Source of the DNA: Theropithecus gelada
Taxonomy: Eukaryota; Chordata; Mammalia; Primates; Cercopithecidae
Direction: 5' to 3'
NCBI RefSeq assembly: GCF_003255815.1
Contig: NC_037669.1
Span: forward strand, 134,153,658 to 134,217,657
DNA length: 64,000 nucleotides
The notes beneath the pieces are model-generated. The model ran no database searches. It was not told the DNA's origin and was given only the letters and a program-made list of their open reading frames with translations. Both the position numbers and the translations under genes were made by a program. This document shows, in pieces, positions 1-10,665 of this stretch. Positions within the stretch are counted from its first letter, which is position 1, and every line of letters begins with the position of its first letter.

Positions 1-786
1 ACCCACCAGAAGGAACCAATTCCGGACACAAAGGGAACTCTTGTTTACTGTTAGTGGGAATGTAGATTGGCACAGCAATTATGGAAAACAGTATGGCGAT
101 TTCTAGGGAAATTAAAAATAGAATTACTGTATGACCCAACAATCCCTTTGCTGGGCATATACCCGAAGGAAATGAAATCACTACCTCGTAAAGGTATCTG
201 TACGTCCATGTTCCAATAGCCAAGACATAATAACCTCAGTATCTGTTCATGGATAAATGGATAAACGGTATTTGTGTGTATACAACAGAATATTATTTCA
301 CCTTAAAAAAAGAGATTCTTCCATTTTCTATACCATAGATGATCCTGGAGGACATTATGCTAAGTGAAATAAGTTAGACACCAAAAGAAAAATATTGCAT
401 AATTTCACCTGTATGTGAAATCTAAAAAAAGGTCAAATATATAGAAGAGAGAATAAAACAGTGGTTACCAGGGATGATATGGTGGGTGGATATCATTGTG
501 GTAGAAAATGGGAAGATGTAAGTCAGAGAATACAAAGCAGCAGTTACATCGCATGAACAAGTCTGGAGATCTAATGTAGAACTTGAGGACTATAGTTAAT
601 ACAGTTGTACTGTATTTGGGATTCCTGCTAAATGAGTAGATTTTAGCTGCTTTTGCCACACACTCACAAAAGGGGTAACTATATGAGATAATGGCTTTGT
701 TAATTTGCTTCACTATTGTAACCATTTTACTGTTTGTATGAACTCCATAACATAAATATCACAATTAAATTTATTTAAAAAATAAA
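1..786 (+). mobile_element. Old L1 (L1M-type) 3' end
   Basis: The first ~450 bases read as the degenerate 3' end of L1 ORF2, with the usual terminal features: a 'ctgggcatatacccgaagg'-like block, then a 'tatgctaagtgaaataag' block. These run into a 3' UTR of the older L1M type ('gactatagttaataca') and an A-rich end near 770-786. All frames are broken, so it encodes nothing. It enters from beyond the left edge, so its true length is unknown. It is older than the L1 that follows, judging by its greater decay. The subfamily is inferred, not searched. Confidence 0.8.
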
Positions 787-812
787 AAAGTATAACAGTA
801 AATGTAGTAAGT

Positions 813-1141
813 TAGAAGTAACAGTCTATCTGTGACAAACCTACAACCAACATCATGCTGAAAAGGCAAAAGCTGGAAGCATTCCCCTTGAAAACTGGTA
901 CAAGACAAAGATGCTCTCTCACCACTCCTATTCAACACAGTATTGGAAGTCCTGGCCGGAGCAATCAGGCCAGACACAGAAATAAAGGGCATCCAAATAG
1001 GAAGACAGGAAGTCAAACTATCCCTATTGGCAGATGACATGATCCTATACCTAGAAAATCCCATAGTCTCAGCCCAAAATCTCTATAAGCTGATAAACAA
1101 CTTCAGTGAAGTATCAGGATACAAAATCGCCATACAAAAAT
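813..1141 (+). mobile_element. Primate L1 ORF2 fragment, part 1 (5'-truncated)
   Basis: This matches the reverse-transcriptase part of L1 ORF2. The translation from 943 contains 'SLLADDMILYLENPI', the catalytic F/L-ADD region of L1 reverse transcriptase, in frame and still readable. The element starts abruptly inside ORF2, as normal for 5'-truncated L1. It is interrupted at 1142 by an LTR and resumes at 1533. Decay suggests an L1PB/L1MA-age copy rather than a recent L1PA. The copy is inactive. Confidence 0.85.
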
Positions 1142-1532
1142 TGAGGCAGGAGAATAGGATCTGGAGACAGGGAGACGTCAGCCTCTGATCGGTCATGGGT
1201 CAAGTCTTCATTTGCATAGGGTGTAACTTCAGCCTCTGATTGGTCACAGGTTAAGCCTTCATTTCAACCTCCGATTTGTCGTGGGCCAAGTCTTCATTTA
1301 CGTAAGGTATAACCAATAGGAAACCTCTAAGTGGTGCTTAAACCCCAGAAGATTTTGCAACCAGAGCTCTTGAGTCACTTGCTCAAGCCCACTCCCACCC
1401 TGTGTAGTGTATTTTTGCTTCAATACATCGATGCTTTCACCTTCCATTGCTTTGTTCATACGTTTCATCCAATATTTGTTCAGCACACCAAGAACCTAGA
1501 CAACTCATAGTCAAGACCCTCAACTGGTAACA
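1142..1532 (+). mobile_element. Solo LTR of a class I endogenous retrovirus
   Basis: A 391-bp element that begins TG (1142) and ends CA (1532), flanked by the 4-bp direct repeat AAAT (1138-1141 and 1533-1536) inside L1 ORF2. L1 sequence joins cleanly if it is removed, so both ends are certain. A 4-bp duplication is typical of class I (gamma-like) ERVs. The U3 part holds about three copies of a ~36-51-bp unit starting near 1179, 1230 and 1266, each with a 'ctctgattggtca'-like core that includes an inverted CCAAT box. A decayed poly(A) signal ('aataca', 1422-1427) marks the R/U5 area. No internal viral genes remain, as expected after LTR-LTR recombination. It resembles LTR8/HUERS-P-type LTRs, but that name is from memory. 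Confidence 0.85.
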
Positions 1533-2104
1533 AAATCACTAGCATTCCTGTACACAACAACCATCAAACTGAGGCCAAGTCAGGAATGCACTCCCATTCA
1601 CAGTTGCCACAAAATGAGTAAAATACCTAGGAATACAGCTAACCAGGAAGGTGAAAGATCTCTGCAATGAGAACTACAAAACACTGCTCAAAGAAATCAG
1701 AGATGACACAAACAAATGGAAAAACATTCCATGCTCATGGATAGGAAGAATCAATATCATTAAAATGGTCATACTGCCCAAAGCAATGTACAGATTCAAT
1801 GCTATTCTTATCAAATTGCCAAAGATAGTTTTCACAGAACTAGAAAAAAACTATTTTAAAATTTACTGTAACCAAAAAAGAGCCCAAATAGCCAGGTCTA
1901 TCCTGAGCACAAAGAACAAAGCCCGAGACATCACGTTACCACACTTCAAATGACACTACAGGGCTACAGTAACCAAAACAGCATGGTACTGGTACAAAAA
2001 CAGACACATAGATCAATGAAACAGGATAGAGAGCCTAGAAATAAGGTCACACACCTATGACCATCTGATTTTCGACAAAGCTGGCAAAAACAATCATTGG
2101 GAAA
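1533..2104 (+). mobile_element. Primate L1 ORF2 fragment, part 2
   Basis: Continuation of the same L1 after the LTR. A 100-codon open stretch at 1651-1953 translates to recognisable L1 ORF2p sequence ('WKNIPCSWIGRINIIKM', 'LPKIVFTELEKNYFKIYCNQKRAQIARSIL'). Stops and frameshifts on both sides show it is a relic. It is cut at 2105-2114 by an antisense Alu whose target-site duplication is exact. Confidence 0.9.
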
Positions 2105-2111
2105 AGGACTT

Positions 2112-2114
<3 letters not shown>

Positions 2115-2157
<43 letters not shown>

Positions 2158-2440
2158 AGACGGAGTCTTGCTCTGTAGCCCGGGCTGGAGTGCAGTGGCC
2201 GGATCTCAGCTCACTGCAAGCTCCGCCTCCCGGGTTTGCGCCATTCTCCTGCCTCAGCCTCCGGAGTAGCTCGGACTACAGGCGCCCGCCACCTCGCCCG
2301 GCTAGTTTTTTTTTGTATTTTTAGTAGAGACGGGGTTTCACTGTGTTAGCCAGGATGGTCTCGATCTCCTGACCTCGTGATCCGCCCGTCTCGGCCTCCC
2401 AAAGTGCTGGGATTACAGGCTTGAGCCACCGCGCCCGGCC
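2115..2440 (-). mobile_element. Young AluY-lineage element, Old World monkey type
   Basis: A full-length dimeric Alu in antisense: 43 Ts (2114-2156), 'gagacggagtcttgctctg', and the head 'gcgcccggcc' ending at 2440. An exact 10-bp target-site duplication, AGGACTTTCT, flanks it (2105-2114 and 2441-2450). The uninterrupted long poly-T, high CpG retention and variants such as 'ccacctcgcccggctag' and 'ggcttgagccaccgcgcc' indicate a recent insertion of the kind I associate with cercopithecid AluYRa subfamilies. It is the best lineage marker in the window. The 75-codon ORF across it is only Alu sequence. Confidence 0.93.
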
Positions 2441-2450
2441 AGGACTTTCT

Positions 2451-3723
2451 ATTCAATAAAGAGTGCTGGGATAAATGGCTAGCCATATGCAATCCATTGA
2501 AAGATTGAAACTGGACCCCTTCCTTACACCTTATACAAAAATCAACTCATGATGGATCAAGGACTTAAATGTAAAACCCAAAACTATAAAAACCCTGGGA
2601 CACAACCTAGACAATACCATTCTGGACATAGAAACAGGCAAAGATTTCGTGATGAAGATGCCAAAAGCAATTGCAACGAAAGCAAAAGTTGACAATTGGG
2701 ATCTAATTAAACTAAAGAGCTTCTGCACAGCAAAAGAAACTATCAACAGAATAAACAGACAACCTACCGAATGGGAGAAAATATATAAAAACTATGCATC
2801 TGACAAAGGTCTAATATCCAGCATCCATAAGGAACTTGAACAAATTTATAAGACAAAAACAACCTCATTAAAAAGTGCGCAAAGGACATGAACACTTTTC
2901 TAAAGAAGACATACATGCAGCCAACAAGCATATGAAAAAAAACTGAACATGACTAATCATTGCAAAAATGCAAATCAAAACCAAAATGAGATATCATCTC
3001 ACGCCAGTCTGAATGACTATTATGAAAAAGTCAAAAAATGACAATTGCTGGAGACATTGCAGAGAAAAAGGAAACGCTTATATACTGTTGATGGCAGTGT
3101 AAATTAGTCCAACCATTGTAGAAAGCAATGTGGAAGTTTCTAAAATACCTAAAAACAGAATTACCATTCAAACCCAGCAATCCCATTACTGGGCATGTAC
3201 TAGAAGGAAGACAGATCATTCTATCATAAAGACACATGCACGAATATGTTCATTGAAGCACTATTCACAATAGCAAAGACATGGAATTAGCTTAAATGCC
3301 CATCAATGTGAGAGTATATGAAGAAAATATGCTATCAATACGTCTACACCATGGAATACTATGTAGCTATAAAAAAGAACGAGATCATGTCCTTTGCAGG
3401 AACATGGATGGAGCTGGAGTTCATTATCCTTAGTAAACTAATGCAGGAACAGAAAATCAAATATCACATGTTCTCACTTGTAATTGGGAGCTAAATAATG
3501 AGAACACATGGACACATAGAAGGGAACAACACAAACTGGGTCCTACCAGAGGGCAGAGAGTAGAAGGAGGGAGAGGATTAGAAAAAATAACTAATGAGTA
3601 GTGGACTTAATAACTGGGTGGCAAAATAATCTATACAACAAACCCCCATGACACAAGTTTACCTATATAACAAACCTGCACATGTACAGCTGAACTTAAA
3701 GTAAAAGTTATAAAAAGAAGAAA
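2451..3723 (+). mobile_element. Primate L1 ORF2 end and 3' UTR, part 3
   Basis: Resumes the L1 after the Alu and runs through the ORF2 C-terminus. An open stretch at 2649-2891 reads 'MPKAIATKAKVDNWDLIKLKSFCTAKETINRINRQPTEWEKIYKNYASD', typical of ORF2p. It continues through the 'ccattactgggcatgtac' and 'gtcctttgcaggaacatgga' blocks to a 3' UTR with 'acctgcacatgtac' and a short A-rich end near 3700-3723. Many stops and indels leave no coding capacity. Decay fits an L1PB/L1MA-age insertion that predates the solo LTR and the Alu it contains. Confidence 0.88.
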
Positions 3724-4070
3724 CATTCCAAAATAATAAAAGTGGTTATAGTAAGGTAGTAGGATTACAAATGATTTTAAAATTCTTTCTCTATTTTATA
3801 CAACCCATGTACTCAAAAATCATTATATTGTTATATTAAGAAATAATATTGGAAAGGAAGTAAGTAAAATCTATGTTTGAATACATGCACACACACAAAT
3901 GAAAAGTCTGGAACATTATACATCAAATTCTTAATAGCGTTTACTTTTGGATAGTGATAACAAATGACTTATAAGTTTTTCCTTTGTTTATCTGTACTAA
4001 TTTTCAAAAGTATACATGTATTGCTTGTGTAGTGAATAATACAATTATTAAATAAAAGTTAAAAATTTTT
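3724..4070 (+). repeat. AT-rich LINE-like tail with internal repetition
   Basis: Two diverged copies of one motif series occur in a row. Each has a 'gtggttatag...ggtagtaggattac' or 'gcgtttacttttggatagtg' block, then a T-rich block, then 'catgtattgc' or 'catgtactc' (about 3737-3845 and 3899-4060). This series is common at the 3' ends of ancient mammalian LINE copies. The family is uncertain and no coding sequence is visible. Confidence 0.4.
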
Positions 4071-6295
4071 CTTTTTTATGCTACTGGCAGGATCAATCAG
4101 GCAACTTTTAAAATTCTATATCATTAGATTTACCTTTGTCAGAAAGAAAAACTCACAAGCAAGCCCTACATATAAATGAAAATCTGGAACAAAAACACAA
4201 AATGTTGTCTTAAATGGTTTTTAGAAAGGAAAATTAATCATGAAGATTTCTCAGTACTCCTTGACATAAGTTGGTGACAACACAGAGTGAAGAAGTTACT
4301 GAGCCTGGACATTCCTGTTGCTGATGAAAATGTGAATTTTGTTTCTAGCTCATTACCTTGGTTTGCTTTCGCCAACACAGGCTCACATGTATCAACATTT
4401 GGAAATGCAAAGCAAGTGTTGATTGATGGATCTAATGGGTTTTAAAAATCTAAGATCCTGGGGACTATATAGCACAGGATTTCATCTTTGCAAGCATTTC
4501 TATGTCTTTCCATGGCGAAGCTGAGCTTCATCCAGGACCTGGGCCGTGATGCTTTTATCACAAGAGTATCTCCTTAGGCCTGGGTCCCTAATGTTATCTT
4601 TTCCTGAGATGCATGGTGTGTTTGGTCTCTGCACGTGGCCACTGAGAAGCTCTTACTTCTGTCAGAATGATTGGCATTTCAGCCAATACCAAAGTTTTAA
4701 TTTTCCTTCCACTCTCAAATCAAAAGGGTAAGGGAAAATCCCCAGTTGCACTCTGAACTCTCTTAGCTCTCTGTCTCCCTTCTCTCTCTTGCTAGTTTTC
4801 ACACCTCTCTTGATGCCTATAGTGTGTATATAATTACAACAAACTATCTATCAATGGTATATGCATACATTGAGTTGTCTTGTGATTCTTTTGTATTTTT
4901 CAATGTGTGCATCCTGAGCCTCCTAGAGTGTAGGAGTCACATCTTTCACTTCTCAGGATTCTGTATTCTTGTATGACAGAAGTAACCTTGTACAGAGGGA
5001 CAATCATTGTTGGAGGCCCTGAATTCTAGTCTTCACTCACCTTACCTCTCTGGGCCTCAATGTCATTCATTCTTTCTTTTTTTGAAAAATGAGTAGGACT
5101 GCATTCAGAATCACAAACTGAAAGGCTGCAGAAGCCAGGTAGGTAATACCAATGAGTAAATCAGGCCAGCTATACAATACATTTTTCTCGGAAGATTTAT
5201 GGTCTTCCTGACCAATTTTCCCCACGTTTTAGGAAAATAAGAGTATTAAGAATGAGTATTTTTATAAGAAAAAAATAGTGCAGAAAAACTAATACATGGC
5301 AACTAGCACTCTGCCTCAGTATTGGATACATAGCGCATGGTGGGGACTGTGGCATATTGAAAGCTCATTACCAGTGCTGTCCTGTTAATTATTACCACAC
5401 TGGAATGGAGGTCAGTGGTTTCAGGTCCTCAGGAAGGTTAAGAAAAGCCCAATATGTAGCTGTTTGAGTCTCCTGATTTTTAAATGTTGGCAAGTAGCAT
5501 AAACAGATGTTCAAAACACTAGAAAGCAAACATGTCTGCAAGCCCCATCCAGTGTGAGGGCTGGAGGTTTGCATTTCTGGACTTCAGGCAGTCCAGGTGT
5601 CTTACTGCTCAATTATTCTACTCATTGGACAGGGGTTGCTGCTATGTAAGCACGGAGAGACTCCTGATCAATTTCCCTGAATTCATTTTTAGGAAAATGC
5701 CAATTTTAGCAAAAGCAAGATTTAGGATATTGAAGCTTCTTTCAAGGATGAAAATGATAATACCTACAAAAGAAGCTTGACATTAGAAAACCAGTCTGTG
5801 CTCTCTTATCTTCTTAGACACATAGCCTATCTGAGCTGGTATGACAGTAAAGGAAAAGTGGAAAGTGTGTAATAGATAATATCGGCTGGCTGGAGGACAC
5901 GTGAAAACAACTGGAGACGTGAAATCTGAAGAAATGAAGGGGATTCGAAGGAGGCTTGCTGGTGAACAAAAGGGCTTCTCTTTGATCTTCTGTCCGAAGC
6001 CAGGCAATCAGAACAATGCTGTTTCTCTCATACACATTTCTGCCTTTAGGACTGAACATTTGTTTTCAATTTTAACAGTTACATCGCATGCTTTCATTAC
6101 ACCATTGTCTAAAATATCGCTGAGGCCCTAACCGTTGTAATTTATCTTTTGTACTATATAATTTGGAGCCGTTCAGGCCAGAAAGGAACATCTGTACTGA
6201 AAGGTTGAACTCGACACAGTTTAGAGTTCTACACCAAGCCTGTTCTAAGGTCAGGTTGCTCATAAACTTTGTTATCACTCTTGGTTTTATTCATT
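4071..6295. other. Mostly unique DNA, no gene seen
   Basis: No long frame with coding character and no young repeat. The open frames here (up to 82 codons) overlap on both strands and resemble no known protein. A weak MIR-like segment lies near 5005-5100. Base composition is ordinary for intergenic primate DNA. Confidence 0.6.
5005..5105 (+). repeat. MIR fragment
   Basis: It contains 'cttacctctctgggcctcaa' followed by 'aaaaatgagtaggactgc', the order of the central MIR core ('cctctctgtgcctcagtt', then 'aaaatgggg'). It is short and diverged. Confidence 0.5.
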
Positions 6296-6299
6296 CTAT

Positions 6300-6840
6300 T
6301 TGACATATTAAGCTTCTGTATCTTGGCATAAAGGACACAATATTGCAGCATATTGGCAAGCTCATTTGCTTTTCCCAGCTACTGTTGTGTCCAAATATCA
6401 ATCCCCAGGGATAAACACGTGTATATCGACTGCAGGAAAATGAAGCTTAGCAGCAGGTGGCCTTTTGCCGCCTAATGAACATGGCAATCTGTTACTATCA
6501 CCGCGGCGCTTTTCACCAGACAATTAGGCAACTAAGCATGTAATTATTCAGGCCAACGAGAAGAGGCTCTCCTCTAATTTCATCTTTTCATTGCTGTTTA
6601 CTCACCCACACTCCCCTCATTAGTGAGAGATTTTCCAGTCTATGCTAATTGGTTTCAATAACATTCATTTCAGTTGAAAGAGAACGATTCCGTTAATTGA
6701 GAATCGAAAGAATCTTTTCATTTTAAGTGCGTCCTGCTATGGAAATCTGAATACTCTCAACAGGTTCGAGCTAATGAAATTAAGTCACACAGCCATTAGT
6801 GGTGTACTAGAAATAAAGTAATTTATTTTCATTGAAGCAT
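6300..6840. promoter_or_regulatory. Candidate conserved non-coding element
   Basis: A repeat-free block with motif content typical of developmental enhancers. Visible motifs are homeodomain cores (caattag 6521-6527, taattatt 6541-6548, 'gttaattgag' near 6692), an octamer-like ATGCTAAT (6642-6649) overlapping an inverted CCAAT box, and a CpG-rich island-like spot ccgcgg (6501-6506). An imperfect palindrome CGATTC-N10-GAATCG surrounds the 'gttaattga' site. No open frame fits conservation as a coding exon. Function is inferred from composition only. A cross-species alignment would decide. Confidence 0.4.
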
Positions 6841-9590
6841 GTGCTATAGGTCCAGAACAATTAATACAGCTTGAAGAGGATGGTAACTTAGAAAAAATAG
6901 GTTGAGGATAAACGGGATGATTTCCCTTAGAAAGGCTTGTTTAATTCCTGGCTTAAACCCCTTGTCCATTTGGTACTACTTTCCAAGTGTTTAAAGTCAC
7001 AGTTATAATAATTGTATATGAAAAGCAGCACTATTTCCTACAGCAGCCACTTAAATGTATCAAGATGACTCAATTGGTTAGCTGTATTGGATATTTTAAC
7101 CTGAACATGCTTATAAAACTTTTACAGCAAAGCAATTAGTCAACCTATGGGTATTTTGGTCTTCTTTATGTAGTCTCAGCATATATACGTGTGTGTGTGT
7201 GATTTAGAATTGTACTGAGCCTTATGTCAGAGCTCTTATCATTTCACGGAATTCGGAATCCATCACAGGCATTAGGATATTCAGGTACCTGTACTGTCAG
7301 TTCCAGGAATGGATGTAGGGACAGAATTTTTAAAATGTGCTAATAAGTGTGTTTTTATAAAATACCCTCCAAACAAGCTAAATTATCAAAGACAAAAATC
7401 TGAAGTATAAATGAAATAAAAGTCTTTATTTTGAGTTACATGCTACAAACTCTATATCGACAAGATACTCCTGGTTTGACTAGTATATTTTCTTGCCAGC
7501 AAGAATTTGTTTTTAAAGCAAATCTCTTCCAGTTTCAGAGAGAAATATTGAATATATTACTTTCACACACGCAAAAATGTACCTATATCATGACACTTTT
7601 ACCAAAATTCTCATATCATATTTAGTTGTTATTTTTTTTAATGGAGTAATCAATATGAAAACATTTCGGTGGCTGTTAGACTAGCTGCCTGTGTATAAAA
7701 TTCCCTTTCCTTCTCACACATAAGAACCAGAGTTCTGCAGTGGCCATTAGTATATAGTGCAGGTCTGCCTGTTTCCAGAAGCTCGTGAGGATGTCTGTTG
7801 GTTGGTGGGTGGGTGGATGGGGGTGGTACATTATGCAAATGTTATGTCTATTTTTTTTTTTTTTAGCTAGATTCAAAAATGCATAATGGGGACAGACTTA
7901 CAAAATAATACACTGCATAGTGTTATGAATATTTCAAAGAATTATTTCTTTATTTTGTGCATAGCTCAGAGTGCTGACATTTGATTTATAGCTGCATGGA
8001 TGTACCTGGGGTTGCTAAGGTTACCCAATTTCATTCACCCATAGATATTTGAGATCTACATAATGCCATCACATCCTCCACTGCATTTCAAAGTGATGTT
8101 GATAAATGGTGCTTCCTTAGATGATATTTCCATTTAGATGTGATATATCTCATGATTTCTGTCTTTTAAAATATTGTGGTTGATGAAATTTTACATTATG
8201 TGCATATACAGAAAGCAGGGATACATATTTTTTCAGTTTTAAAGGTTCGAAAAACTATGGGTGGGTTCCCCTCCCCCTTCCCCGCCCTGCACCTATTCCC
8301 ATATGTTGAGGCTCACTGTGACTAATATTGAGGGTTTTTTTTTCTTTTAAGAAGAAAACCCCACTTTATTGTTTGTCTTATGTTTAGAGATATAACAAAA
8401 GACTGGCTAGTCACCTGCAATCGTTTTTATGATGTTTCATATCTTTGCAAGAAAAGCTCAAGGTTTTTTAAAAATGAAAACATCTTTTGAGATTTTGATC
8501 ACAAACCTATGGAAGTTATTCTTCCCCACAGATCTTTTTTAGAAGTAACACTTAGAAAATATATACATATATATGTATATAGAATTTATAATATATATTT
8601 TCTTATTGCTTACAAATGATCACTAACCTTTTAGCTTGTAATGTATCCCAGTCCTCGAAAGAAGTCTGATTCAGAGTCTCCTAACTTCAAAGGAATAAGG
8701 GATTCAATGTATGGAAGAAAACAGTTAAAAACTCAAAATATCCATAAATTTTTGTGAGAAGAATAGATCTGGCTCCATGGGGCAATAAAGTTGCTGGTGG
8801 GAAGAGACGAACACATACCAAAAGCCACAGGCCCCATCTTAAGAAGGACTAGTCTATGGATTGTATGGTTTCGTTTCTTCCTAACCAGCTGGTGTGAGTT
8901 GTGCAAAATTAGTTTTTTGCTTCCCTCTTCTGAGTGAGAGAACAGTTATGAAAATGGCTGGCATGATGAAATGCAGGAAGGATTTATAAGGGGCCATGGT
9001 TAAGGCCTTTGGACCGTGCTCTTTGGAAGGAAACAGACAGGCTGGCTAGGAGTAAAGGATGGGGAGTGAAAGAGGGAGAAGCGTGTAGGTGGTCGGGAGA
9101 AAGAGACCACTGGACTGGGAAAAACTGCTGGGGAGGGGCCGGGGAGGGACAAAGGGCTGAGAGTGGAAAGTGAAGGAAGAGGCGGACTTTCCTGTGGACT
9201 GAGGGAATGTTGTTGCAATGAGTGAGAGTGTCAGTTGCACTTAGTGGGCTTCTGTGTTATGAATATTTTCAGAAGGTTACAACAAGGTGGCCAGTAGACC
9301 TGCTTCATTAGGCTGTATGATGTTAAAACTATTTTGAATGTGTGCCAACATTTAAACATTGGAAGATTTCACAGAAAATTTCTGGTGTTTGGATACCTCT
9401 GCAAACTCAGATGATCTGGTGAGGTTGGGCCTGCATTCCCGGATAAAGCCATTGGAAGGACCTGAGTAGCATTGGCCCTTTACAAGACAATGCCTTTCCA
9501 GGTTGTCACAGTGCTCCTCTCTCCAACCCAATTCCTTCAATAAGCATACCTGGTCCTTTGGGAAGGTGAGCTCATTCTGCTTGACTTCTG
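6841..9590. other. Unique DNA with simple-sequence patches, no gene seen
   Basis: No recognised gene. Small features are a short TG run (about 7188-7201), a G-rich 'ggtgggtgggtggatggggg' patch (7803-7823), an AT palindromic run 'atatacatatatatgtatat' (about 8561-8580), and purine-rich DNA from 9040 to 9190 that contains a G-quadruplex motif. Open frames on the minus strand at 9000-9240 are pyrimidine-rich, low-complexity translations (S/P/L) and not credible proteins. Confidence 0.55.
9131..9149 (+). other. Canonical G-quadruplex motif
   Basis: Four G-runs (4, 4, 4 and 3 Gs) separated by loops of 1, 2 and 1 bases, fitting the G3+N1-7 rule with very short loops. It lies in a purine-rich segment on the plus strand. 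Short loops are generally associated with stable quadruplexes. No gene or promoter is visible next to it. Confidence 0.75.
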
Positions 9591-9614
9591 TCCTTATGTG
9601 ACTTTTCTACTCCC

Positions 9615-9850
9615 GGTTCTGCTCTGTGCCTAACGCATGGCAGAGAGTAGATGGTCAATAAATATTTGTTGAGTGTATGGAAGATAACATTCACTCAATA
9701 AATATTTTTGTTGTTAAATTATTGTTTTATGTATGTACAGCTCTGTTCTCCATGGGAGACTGTTAGATCTTGTAGGGTGAGAACTGTCTTGCTTCATTTT
9801 TGTATCTTTAGTGCCAGCAAAGCTCAGCAGATAGTTAATGAACAATGGTT
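9615..9850 (+). repeat. Two L2-type 3' ends in a row
   Basis: The first (9615-9685) ends 'ggtcaataaatatttgttga', the classic L2 terminus. The second (about 9756-9850) shows 'cttgtagggtgagaactgtc', then 'atctttagtgccagcaaagc', in the order of the L2 3' UTR. Both are diverged and non-coding. Confidence 0.65.
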
Positions 9851-10424
9851 AAATGTTCCACACAGATTGTGAGGCTGAGCAGTTGCTCCCCTCATATAGG
9901 GAAAGAATCATACAATTAGGTGATAGAAGACAGTGGGTCTGTCGGCTAAGCTGGTAACAACAAACAGCCAGCAAGATCATGGCAGCCCAGGCCAGTATGA
10001 CAGAAGGGCTGCGCATCTCCCAGACTGCCAGAAAACAGCTTCTGGAAGCCCTGCCCTTTGCTCCTCCTGGCTGCCCCTCCAACTTTTGGTCTCATTTTTC
10101 TTGGCTCTACTTCTTTTGCCTCTGGGATCCTTCTGTTTTCCTTTTGGATTATGATTCGCTTTTTGCCCTGCCCCGTCTCTTTGTTTGCGTCTCCCCAGGG
10201 TCTGATTACTCATCCCTTCATTTTCTACGTAGCCGTCTCCAAACGGATGATGCCCAGTGTTGTCCTTTTCAGTTGCATGTTTGGGTAGGATATAAGGTAC
10301 AAAGAGATAGATACAACAGGGCTGCAGAAGGAGAAGTAACTAATTGTGCATTCACTTTTGTGTTTAATTCATGATTCCTGAACAAACTCACTCACCAGTA
10401 AAACTGTTTGGGGAGGTAATCAGG
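9851..10424. other. Unclassified segment with a 131-codon open frame
   Basis: An ORF of 131 codons runs at 9979-10374 (plus), but overlapping frames of similar size are open on both strands. Its protein is rich in F/L/P/S without motifs, and there is no splice, promoter or poly(A) context. I treat it as non-coding. The block could be an old LTR, but I could not assign a family. Confidence 0.35.
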
Positions 10425-10665
10425 TCGCAGGTTCTGGTGCCAGATTTCTCTGGTTTGTGTTCTGACCCTGCCTCTTATTACCTCTGTAACCTTGGATGAT
10501 CTGTTTAATCCACCTGGCCTCAGAGTCCTCATTTGTAAAGTGAAAATAATAGTAGTGCCTACTCATAGCATTGATATGCAGATTGAGTGAGTAAACACAA
10601 AAGCAGTGCTTAGAACAGGGCTGGCATATGGTAAATGTTCAATAAATGTGAGCTACTACTATCTT
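10425..10665 (+). repeat. MIR, nearly complete
   Basis: The order is typical of a full MIR: 'ggttctggtgccagatt', 'gtaaccttggatgatc', 'cctcagagtcctcatttgta', 'agtgaaaataatagtagtgc', and the end 'ggtaaatgttcaataaatgt'. It is a tRNA-derived SINE spread before the mammalian radiation, and is diverged and inactive. Confidence 0.85.

Noticed and set aside
1142..1532. Complete provirus
   Set aside because: Only one LTR is present between target duplications, with no internal region.
1651..1953. Intact-looking L1 ORF2 frame as an active element
   Set aside because: The L1 is 5'-truncated, interrupted by an LTR and an Alu, and frameshifted on both sides.
9979..10374. 131-codon ORF as a membrane or secreted protein
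   Set aside because: Several overlapping frames on both strands are equally open. The composition is F/L/P/S-rich without a coherent membrane pattern.
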